Of a stretch of 64,000 nucleotides of DNA, positions 54,410 through 61,853 are shown one piece after another. The notes under the pieces were generated by a model that did no database searches, had not been told where the DNA came from, and saw nothing but the letters and a program-made list of their open reading frames with translations. The stretch is taken from NCBI GenBank assembly GCA_018648265.1, contig JABGRN010000019.1:1-64000 (forward strand). The letters are read 5' to 3'. The stretch's first letter is position 1. Each line of letters opens with the position of its first letter. This DNA comes from Prolixibacteraceae bacterium (GTDB lineage Bacteria > Bacteroidota > Bacteroidia > Bacteroidales > Prolixibacteraceae). Made by a program: the position numbers and the translations under genes.

Positions 54410-57091
54410 ATGAACTTAAGACTCCGTTTTTTTATACTGATTTTTACACTTCCTTTTTTAGGATTTACGCAATCGGATTACCAAAATAATTTCACATGGC
54501 AAGAGAGTGTAGAAATACCTCCACCGGCTGGCGCTGAAAAACAGCATGGACTTGCATCGCCTTTTGTTGGAACTTCTGGCGACGTGGTGATTGTAGCTGG
54601 CGGCTGCAATTTTCCAAATGTTCCGGTGGTTGATGGAGGTACAAAAAAGTATTACAACGATGCTTTCGTTTTGGTTGAAGCAGAAGGAAAACCGCGCTGG
54701 CTGTTCGGAATGAAAATTCCGAATGAAACTGCGTATGGAGCTTCGGTAAATGTTCTGGATGGTTTGTTATGTATTGGTGGAAGTAACAACGATGAAATTT
54801 TCAACACTGTTTATCTTTTAAAGTGGAACAAAAAGAAATCTGAATTGGAGATTGAAAATTGGCCGGAGCTACCTTTCCCTGTTACTCAAATGGGGGCAAC
54901 ATTGGTCGATAATATTGTTTATGTAGTAGGCGGAAAAACCGATGGAAAATTAGCAAACACATTTCTGTCGCTAGATATTTCCAAAAGAGGAACGGATGAA
55001 TTTCAATGGAATGTATTAGATGATTTTCCGGGTGTGGCACGATTGCAGCCGGTTGTTGTAACTCAAAATGCTGCGGAAGAAAAGCACCTTTTCCTTTTTA
55101 GTGGCTCTAGTTTTCCGGATAACCAGGCCGAACCGAGTATTACTACCGATGGATTGGAGTACAACCCAAAATTAAATGAATGGACAAAAATTGCTAAAAT
55201 TGACCCCAACGGTTATCAACCTTTTTCGTTACACGGAGCAAGTGGTTTACCTTTAGGAATGAACCATGTATTGTTTGTTGGAGGTGTTAATTATGACAAA
55301 TTTTATGATGCCTGGAAACAAGAACGTATAGGAAAATTGGCGATAGAAATTGGCGATACGGCAGCAGTTCATCAATTTAAAACCTGGGAAAAAGAGTACT
55401 TATCGCACGAACCGGTCTGGTATAAATTTAACAAAGAGGTTTTGGTTTATCATACGCTTACCAATAGTTGGACAGTAGGCGATGAGTATCCATTTGTTGC
55501 ACCCGCAGGGGCAAAAATGGTTGCGTGGAAAGATGGCTGGTTGGTAATTAACGGTGAGACCATGCCTGGCGTTCGTTCTGCAAAAGTATATTATGGTGAA
55601 TTAAAAGCAAATCCGAAATTTGGCTGGTTAAATTGGTTGCTGTTAATATCATATTTAGGGGGAATGCTTTATCTCGGGTATTTCTTTATGAAACGTGAAA
55701 ACGGCACCGAAGATTTTTTCAAAGGTGGAGGTCGAATTCCTTGGTGGGCAGCCGGAATGAGTATTTTCGCAACGATGTTAAGTGCCATCACTTTTATGGC
55801 AATTCCGGCAAAAGCATTTGCCACCGACTGGAAATATTTTCCAATGGCTATTGCTATATTAATAATGGCTTTTCCAGTAGTAAAATACTATTTGCCATTT
55901 TTCCGGAGATTGAACGTAACAACTGCTTACGAATATCTCGAAAGACGATTCAATTACACCACACGGTTTTTAGCAAGTTTTCTCTTTATTATTTTTATGA
56001 TTGCCAGAATGGCGTTGGTGTTGTTTTTACCATCGCTGGCATTAACTACAGTAACCGGAATTGATATTTACACTTGTATTGTATTGATGGGAGTGATAAC
56101 CATCATTTATTGTACAATGGGCGGGGTAGAAGCTGTTGTTTGGGGCGATGTTATCCAGGGATTTGTATTACTTAGTGGAGCAGTAGTGGCAGTATTTTTT
56201 CTGATTTCAGGAACCGAAGGAGGAATGGGAAAATTGATAGATATTTCTATGGATAATCATAAGTTTACCATGTTCGATTTTGCATTGAGCTGGAAAAGTG
56301 CCACAATTTGGGTAATCCTTTTAGGCGGATTAGCCAACAACCTGATTTCTTATAGTGCCGACCAGACTGTAATTCAACGGTATTTAACAACAAAAGATGA
56401 AAAATCAGCTGCAAAAGGAATTATATTGAATGGAGTTTTAGCTGTGATTGTTTCTGTGATTTTTTATTTTATAGGAACAGCATTGTATGTCTATTATAAA
56501 ACACAACCCGAAGAGTTGAATTTTGTAATGCAAAATACAGATTCCATTTTCCCCCATTTTATTATGTCAAAAATGCCTATTGGGGTAGCAGGATTGCTAA
56601 TCGCAGCAATTTTCTCTGCAACTATGTCAACGGTTTCATCTAATGTAAACTCCTTATCAACGGCATTTACTTCTGACTTCTACTGTCACTTTTTCCCGGA
56701 TTCAACCGATAAAAATCAATTGTCGGTAGCACGTTGGTCAGGAATTGTTTTTGGAGGAATTGGAGTTGGTTTTGCATTGTTAATGGCAACATTAAATATT
56801 CTGTCGTTATTCGATTATTTCAACTATATTTTGGGATTACTGGCAAGCGGATTGGGTGCATTGTTTCTTATGGGAATTTTCTTTCCACGAATTAACGGAG
56901 AAAGTGCACTGATTGGATTTGTTCTTGGAACCGGATTCTTATTTTTAGTGAAAGCGCAAACCGATATTTCATTCTTATTATTTGGTTTTATAGGGATGGC
57001 TGCAACTCTGTTTTTTGGATTAATATTTAGCTTCTTCTTTAAAAATGAAAAGGAAATTAAAGGTTTAACCTGGAAGACCATTGAAAAATAA
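54410..57091 (+). CDS. Fusion of a kelch mutarotase (NanM-like) and a sodium/solute symporter
   Basis: The chosen start is the ATG at 54410, giving an 893-residue protein with a signal-like N-terminus (LRFFILIFTLPFLGFTQ). Residues about 30-380 are a kelch-type propeller of the sialic acid mutarotase kind (VIVAGGCNFPNVPV, LCIGGSNNDEIF, VVGGKTDGKL, NHVLFVGGVNYDKFYDA, DGWLVINGETMPGVRS). Residues about 403-893 are a sodium/solute symporter with some 13 hydrophobic helices (FKGGGRIPWWAAGMSIFATM, ADQTVIQRYLTTKDEKSAAK). The periplasmic propeller would convert the alpha anomer released by sialidases and hand it to the symporter. It replaces the MFS-type NanT found in several characterised Bacteroides loci. 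Confidence 0.9.
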   Translation: MNLRLRFFILIFTLPFLGFTQSDYQNNFTWQESVEIPPPAGAEKQHGLASPFVGTSGDVVIVAGGCNFPNVPVVDGGTKKYYNDAFVLVEAEGKPRWLFGMKIPNETAYGASVNVLDGLLCIGGSNNDEIFNTVYLLKWNKKKSELEIENWPELPFPVTQMGATLVDNIVYVVGGKTDGKLANTFLSLDISKRGTDEFQWNVLDDFPGVARLQPVVVTQNAAEEKHLFLFSGSSFPDNQAEPSITTDGLEYNPKLNEWTKIAKIDPNGYQPFSLHGASGLPLGMNHVLFVGGVNYDKFYDAWKQERIGKLAIEIGDTAAVHQFKTWEKEYLSHEPVWYKFNKEVLVYHTLTNSWTVGDEYPFVAPAGAKMVAWKDGWLVINGETMPGVRSAKVYYGELKANPKFGWLNWLLLISYLGGMLYLGYFFMKRENGTEDFFKGGGRIPWWAAGMSIFATMLSAITFMAIPAKAFATDWKYFPMAIAILIMAFPVVKYYLPFFRRLNVTTAYEYLERRFNYTTRFLASFLFIIFMIARMALVLFLPSLALTTVTGIDIYTCIVLMGVITIIYCTMGGVEAVVWGDVIQGFVLLSGAVVAVFFLISGTEGGMGKLIDISMDNHKFTMFDFALSWKSATIWVILLGGLANNLISYSADQTVIQRYLTTKDEKSAAKGIILNGVLAVIVSVIFYFIGTALYVYYKTQPEELNFVMQNTDSIFPHFIMSKMPIGVAGLLIAAIFSATMSTVSSNVNSLSTAFTSDFYCHFFPDSTDKNQLSVARWSGIVFGGIGVGFALLMATLNILSLFDYFNYILGLLASGLGALFLMGIFFPRINGESALIGFVLGTGFLFLVKAQTDISFLLFGFIGMAATLFFGLIFSFFFKNEKEIKGLTWKTIEK

Positions 57092-57108
57092 ACAGAATTA
57101 GAATTATT

Positions 57109-58287
57109 ATGAATAAACAAACCATACAGAATTACCTGGAAACCTACAAAAAAGGTCTCCTCGAAAATATCATTCCATTTTGGACAAAACACTCTATTGA
57201 CTGGGAAGATGGCGGTTTTAACTTTTGTCTTGACCGTGATGGAACGGTTATCGACACCGACAAAGGAGTTTGGCAAACCGGTCGTTTTACATGGATGATT
57301 TTGACTTTGTACAACGAGGTGGAACAAAAAGAGGAGTGGCTAAAAATTGGAAAGCACGGCATCGATTTCCTCGAAAAACATTGTTACGATGAAAACGGTA
57401 AAATGTATTTTATTGTGGATAAACAAGGGGAGCCAATTCGTATGCGGAGGTATGTTTTTTCAGAATCTTTTGCAGCAATTGCCTACGCAGCTTACTATAA
57501 GGCAACTGGAATTGAAGAATACAAAGAAAAGGCAAAAGAGGCTTTTGATACTTTTTTGCGATACAATACAACACCTGGTTTAATTGCACCTAAATTCACC
57601 GATAACCGTAAAATGCGTGGGATGGGTGGACCGATGATAGGAATTGTTACTGCTCAGGAACTACGTAAAAATCTGAACGACAATTCTTACACAACTCAAA
57701 TTACTGAATGGATAAATGAAATTCAGAAGTATTTTCTCAATCATGAATATAAAGCTGTAATGGAAGCAGTTGGTCTCAATGGCGAACTCGTTGATCATTT
57801 TGATGGGCGAACTTTAAATCCCGGACATGCCATTGAAGGTGCATGGTTTATTTTGCAAGAGGCAAAACTTAGAAATAACAACCCCGAATTAATTAAACTC
57901 GGCACAACCATGCTCGATTGGATGTGGGAAATTGGTTGGGACAAAGAATACGGTGGAATGCTTTACTTCAAAGATGTAAAAGGCTTGCCCATTCAGGAAT
58001 ATTGGCACGACATGAAATTCTGGTGGCCACATAACGAAACAGTAATTGCCACTTTAATGGCCTACGAACTAACCGGCGACAAAAAATACGCCGAAATGCA
58101 TAAGCAAGTTCACGATTGGACATTCAAACATTTTCCCGACCAAGAACATGGCGAATGGTACGGCTACCTCCACCGCGACGGACGAATTTCAGTTCCACTA
58201 AAAGGAAACATCTGGAAAGGGCCTTTTCATATTCCTAGAATGTATTTAATGGCTTGGAAGAGTTGTGAGCGGATGTCTCTAATGTAA
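57109..58287 (+). CDS. nanE: N-acylglucosamine 2-epimerase (AGE/renin-binding-protein type)
   Basis: This 392-residue cytoplasmic (alpha/alpha)6-barrel enzyme interconverts ManNAc and GlcNAc. Family features are GVWQTGRFTWMI, RRYVFSESFAAIAYAAYY, the catalytic histidines in NPGHAIEGAW and WWPHNETV, and the C-terminal LKGNIWKGPFHIPRMY. The length is normal. In Bacteroides and Tannerella, this unphosphorylated epimerase follows the lyase and feeds GlcNAc to a ROK kinase; no such kinase is in the window. It is 17 bases after the transporter fusion and closes the sialic acid module. A 1486-base stretch without protein genes follows. Confidence 0.92.
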   Translation: MNKQTIQNYLETYKKGLLENIIPFWTKHSIDWEDGGFNFCLDRDGTVIDTDKGVWQTGRFTWMILTLYNEVEQKEEWLKIGKHGIDFLEKHCYDENGKMYFIVDKQGEPIRMRRYVFSESFAAIAYAAYYKATGIEEYKEKAKEAFDTFLRYNTTPGLIAPKFTDNRKMRGMGGPMIGIVTAQELRKNLNDNSYTTQITEWINEIQKYFLNHEYKAVMEAVGLNGELVDHFDGRTLNPGHAIEGAWFILQEAKLRNNNPELIKLGTTMLDWMWEIGWDKEYGGMLYFKDVKGLPIQEYWHDMKFWWPHNETVIATLMAYELTGDKKYAEMHKQVHDWTFKHFPDQEHGEWYGYLHRDGRISVPLKGNIWKGPFHIPRMYLMAWKSCERMSLM

Positions 58288-59149
58288 TCCGATTCACTTT
58301 ATTTTATAAAGGAGGAGTTGACTATTACTAACTTATACATTGCATAAGTATTGATTGTTATATTCATTGCACTCATAATAATTTAAGACTACGCTTGAAT
58401 AGCTATATTTTTCAAACTACTTCGAACTTTCAGTATTTTTTGCCCGCTTATACTTGTGTCAAAAGTGTAAGCAATGGAAATTTGTTATTTGCTGGTAATT
58501 AGTGCTTTGTGTTAATTGTCTGGAATTTTGCTAACTTCAACTTGTACTTATATTTGTAACTGGAGAAAAGTGTAAGTTTATATTAATGTCAGATTAAGAT
58601 TAATAATCTGCAAAAATTAAAACATGGCAAGAATGTTTTTGAGAGCTTGATACTCTGGCAATGGTTATGATATTTGAAGCTTGGAGGGAGTGGATAAAAG
58701 AATAAATGTTAATATTTGAGGGTTAAATATTGTTTCAATGGGGAGTCACTGGATTCCTTCGGAGTAATTGTTATTTACGCTTAGTTAACTATAAATGGAC
58801 TGTCCACAAATAGATATTAATGAATTAAAGAGGTTCTCCTTTTTGCTAATCAAATCTCTATTATCTCTTTAAAACTCTCTTTAAATAAATATAACACACT
58901 GAATATCAGTACGTTATTTATTTATTGAGCTCCCCAGGTAGGGGATTTTATAAATAAAAATATATTTTATGGTTTCATAATTGAAATTGATAAGCATCCA
59001 CATAAGCAGATACTTTTTTATAAAATAATTTTGCTTATTTTTAGGGAACAACAACATCCAAAGAAGCGCAGTTGTTTAGGAATAGTTTATGACTATTTTT
59101 CACTCCTAATCTACCCTATTCATTATCAGCCCTTTGCCTATTAATATTG
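58288..59149. other. AT-rich noncoding region between the sialic acid locus and the tRNA fragment
   Basis: No intact gene is visible on either strand. It contains an 11-base direct repeat (AAAAGTGTAAG) at 58461-58471 and 58566-58576, and a small hairpin (TCCCC/GGGGA, 58931-58945) followed by TTTTA. If the tRNA fragment is an attachment site, this is the inner end of the integrated element. Confidence 0.5.
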
Positions 59150-59206
59150 CTAGTTTCAGGGACTAGTGTCAGCAATGGCGTGCAGGTTCGAGTCCTGTTC
59201 TGGGCA
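59150..59206 (+). tRNA. 3' half of tRNA-Leu(CAG), probable attachment site remnant
   Basis: The sequence folds as the 3' half of a leucine tRNA. The anticodon stem is CTAGT/ACTAG with loop TTCAGGG (anticodon CAG at 59157-59159). A long variable arm follows (59167-59181). The T-arm is GCAGG-TTCGAGT-CCTGT (59182-59198). The acceptor 3' strand is TCTGGGC (59199-59205), with discriminator A at 59206; CCA is not encoded. The matching 5' acceptor GCCCAGA and the D-arm are absent upstream. It is therefore not a functional gene, and such fragments are typical of attachment sites left by tyrosine-recombinase integration into tRNA genes. Confidence 0.8.
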
Positions 59207-59773
59207 CAGTTAATCCGCTGTAAACATTTAATTTACAGTGGATTTTTACTGTAAACTCCAAATACAAATTTGTCCGGCTTTTAATGGATAAATAATACCA
59301 ATTGTTCTTCAAAATGCCGCATAGCAAATTTTGAAGTTTCAATAACCTGTCACGAATCTATTTCGGGAGTTAATGCCGATAATACAAAAAAGAAGCAAAC
59401 TGAACAAAGTAAAAATTTGCGACATTTTGTTGGCAAAAAGCCAATATACAAACTGTATTGAACATTTAAACACTGATATTTGAACATCATATATTAATAG
59501 CCAAACGGGTTTATGTTTTGAGTTTTTATTATTTGATATTTCATTTTAAACATTGCCGGCTTTACAGACAGGCAAATAGATTAGATTACACCGAATTGGG
59601 TGTATCTACTTAATTGATTACTTTTGCGCCTTCAAAAAAATAGAAAATTAGATTTTTAGATACAAAGGAAAACACAATTTAAAGCGAGTTAATAAAATCC
59701 TAACAAATATATTATGTTTTTATTAACCAAATTCTAAAATTTTTAACCTACTATTTTATTAAAAAGATATAAA
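59207..59773. promoter_or_regulatory. Leader region upstream of prfC with a terminator and a promoter
   Basis: A 7-bp stem (CTGTAAA/TTTACAG, 59218-59238) followed by a T-rich tail is probably the old tRNA terminator. A Bacteroidota-type promoter is visible at 59596-59626: TTG at 59596-59598 and TACTTTTG (TAnnTTTG) at 59619-59626, spaced 20 bases, about 147 bases before the prfC start. A 6-bp hairpin (TACACC/GGTGTA, 59587-59604) overlaps the -33 element. Confidence 0.5.
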
Positions 59774-61348
59774 ATGACTTTTCTGGAAGAGATAAAACGC
59801 CGCCGGACATTTGGAATTGTTAGCCACCCGGATGCAGGGAAAACTACTTTGACCGAAAAACTGCTTCTTTTTGGCGGGGCAATTCGTGTAGCCGGTGCAG
59901 TTAAAAGCAACAAAATTAAAAAAGGGGCCACCTCCGATTTTATGGAAATAGAACGCCAGCGTGGTATTTCGGTGGCAACTTCTGTAATGGGATTCGAATA
60001 CAATGGTTATAAAATAAACATTCTCGACACACCCGGCCACCAGGATTTCCAGGAAGATACATTCAGGACATTAACCGCCGTTGACAGTGTAATTATTGTA
60101 ATCGACGCTGCAAAAGGTGTGGAACCGCAAACCGAAAAACTTATGAATGTTTGCCGGATGCGCAAAACCCCGGTAATTGTTTTTGTAAACAAGATGGACC
60201 GCCCGGCACAGGATCCATTTACTTTAATGGACGAAATTGAGGAACAATTAAAAATTAAAGTACGGCCCTTAAGTTGGCCAATTAACAACGGCCCCGATTT
60301 CAAAGGGGTTTATAACATTTTTAACAAAAGCCTAAAGTTGTTCAACCCAAATATACAGGAAATTGAAGAGAGGGTTAAATTTAATGATATTTCGAATGAA
60401 AAGTTAGAAGATTATATTGGGAAAGATGCCAAAATATTACGCGAAGAATTAGAACTGGTCGAAGGTGTTTATCCTGAATTTGAGTCGGAAGGATATCTGG
60501 CAGGGAATCTGGCACCAGTTTTTTTTGGCAGTGCTTTATACAACTTTGGTGTACAGGAATTACTCGATGCTTTCCTTGAAATAGCCCCCTCACCAAAACC
60601 CAGTTTTACCGAAGAGCGCGTTGTAAGGCCTGATGAAAATGGTGTAACCGGGTTTATTTTTAAAATCCATGCCAATATCGACCCAAACCATCGGAGCCGT
60701 ATTGCATTTGTAAAAATATGCTCAGGTAAATTCGAACGAAATAAGATGTATAAAAATATGCGGTCCGGAAAAAGTATCCGTATTTCGAGCCCAACGGCAT
60801 TTATGGCATCGCAAAAAGAAATTGTGGAAGAAGCTTTCCCTGGCGATATTATTGGTGTACCCGACACAGGAAATTTTATTATTGGAGATACCCTAACCGA
60901 TGGTGAACAAATTCATTTTAAAGGGCTTCCAAGCTTTTCTCCCGAACTTTTCAGATATCTGGAAAACGCTGATCCCATGAAATCGAAACAACTTGCAAAA
61001 GGTATCGATCAATTAATGGATGAAGGGGTGGCACAACTTTTTACCAGCCAATTTAATGGCCGTAAAATTATTGGAACAGTTGGGCAACTTCAGTTTGAAG
61101 TCATACAATATCGTCTTGAACACGAATACAATGCAAAATGTAGGTTCGAGCAACTTCAAATGCACAAAGCTTGCTGGATAAAATCAGATGATCAGAAAAT
61201 GCTCAATGAATTTAAGAAACGTAAATACCAGAAAATGGCGTATGATAAATTTGGAAGGGATGTTTTTATGGCTGACTCAACATTTATTCTTCAAATGGCA
61301 CAAGATGAATTTAAAGATATCCAGTTCCACTTTACTTCAGAATTTTAG
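59774..61348 (+). CDS. prfC: Peptide chain release factor 3
   Basis: This 524-residue translational GTPase recycles RF1/RF2 from the ribosome after termination. The G1 loop is SHPDAGKTT (17-25). The switch region carries [13 protein letters not shown]3 is DTPGHQDF and G4 is NKMD, followed by the RF3-specific domains ([20 protein letters not shown] and [20 protein letters not shown]). Length and domain order are normal. It is a core gene, and its position just beyond the tRNA-Leu fragment supports the idea that the chromosome proper resumes here. Confidence 0.97.
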   Translation: MTFLEEIKRRRTFGIVSHPDAGKTTLTEKLLLFGGAIRVAGAVKSNKIKKGATSDFMEIERQRGISVATSVMGFEYNGYKINILDTPGHQDFQEDTFRTLTAVDSVIIVIDAAKGVEPQTEKLMNVCRMRKTPVIVFVNKMDRPAQDPFTLMDEIEEQLKIKVRPLSWPINNGPDFKGVYNIFNKSLKLFNPNIQEIEERVKFNDISNEKLEDYIGKDAKILREELELVEGVYPEFESEGYLAGNLAPVFFGSALYNFGVQELLDAFLEIAPSPKPSFTEERVVRPDENGVTGFIFKIHANIDPNHRSRIAFVKICSGKFERNKMYKNMRSGKSIRISSPTAFMASQKEIVEEAFPGDIIGVPDTGNFIIGDTLTDGEQIHFKGLPSFSPELFRYLENADPMKSKQLAKGIDQLMDEGVAQLFTSQFNGRKIIGTVGQLQFEVIQYRLEHEYNAKCRFEQLQMHKACWIKSDDQKMLNEFKKRKYQKMAYDKFGRDVFMADSTFILQMAQDEFKDIQFHFTSEF

Positions 61349-61420
61349 TTGCTAATAACAATAGTTTTCGATGGTTATAAATTAAGGTAGCTATTTTTAC
61401 TTTAATTTATCTGTTCTTTT

Positions 61421-61466
61421 TTTAAGGTAAATTGATAAAACATAAAAAAACAAATCAACCTTAAAA
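61421..61466. terminator. AT-rich inverted repeat after prfC
   Basis: TTAAGG with CCTTAA and, inside them, TTGAT with ATCAA form an interrupted stem about 73-118 bases after the prfC stop. It could terminate prfC or the opposing small gene. The stem GTTCG/CGAAC near 61509-61522 is a second candidate. Confidence 0.4.
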
Positions 61467-61566
61467 GAATCACAAAACAGGGAAGGATCTTTATTAACCA
61501 ACTCTCAGCCCGTTCGGACACGAACCTGAAATTATTATTCTTGACCCTTATTATTAAAAAATAAAA

Positions 61567-61722
61567 TTAATCTTCATCTAAATCGTAAATGTCTTTATCA
61601 CGAGTTACTGGTTTTGCATCTGTACCACCACGAACTTTTAGCATTTCATTTTCACTTAAAACATCAAAACTTAATACACTAAAATTCATTTTTTCGCTGA
61701 TACTTTCCAAATTGCTTTTCAT
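61567..61722 (-). CDS. 51-residue peptide precursor with a double-glycine leader
   Basis: This small minus-strand ORF encodes 51 residues. The first 33 look like a double-glycine export leader: LESISEKMNFSVLSFDVLS, then ENEMLKVRGG ending at Gly32-Gly33, the cleavage site expected for C39-peptidase ABC exporters. The 18-residue core (TDAKPVTRDKDIYDLDED) is strongly acidic and has no cysteine. It starts with ATG at 61722 and ends with TAA at 61567-61569. Leaders of this form are common in Bacteroidota secreted small peptides. No exporter is in view. It is divergent from the TPR-CHAT gene, start codons 131 bases apart, so they may share a control region. It could be a signalling peptide or bacteriocin-like product; this is inference. 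Confidence 0.6.
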   Translation of the reverse strand: MKSNLESISEKMNFSVLSFDVLSENEMLKVRGGTDAKPVTRDKDIYDLDED

Positions 61723-61853
61723 AATAGATAAATTATTTATTAAACTAAAAAATCACACATTCATAATATATATTCCTTAAATCAAAAAAAGGTAACCCCC
61801 CAATTGTAAAAAAAAATAAATTCTTTTAAATTGCCCTAAGTAAATTTAAATCT

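Noticed and set aside
58290-58620. Minus-strand tyrosine integrase remnant next to the attachment site
   Set aside because: The only ATG-started frame there is about 25 codons and does not resemble an integrase N-terminus; the repeated AAAAGTGTAAG alone is not enough.
59150-59206. A functional or intron-split tRNA-Leu
   Set aside because: No GCCCAGA acceptor strand or D-arm is found upstream, and group I introns in tRNA-Leu sit in the UAA anticodon loop, not in CAG genes.
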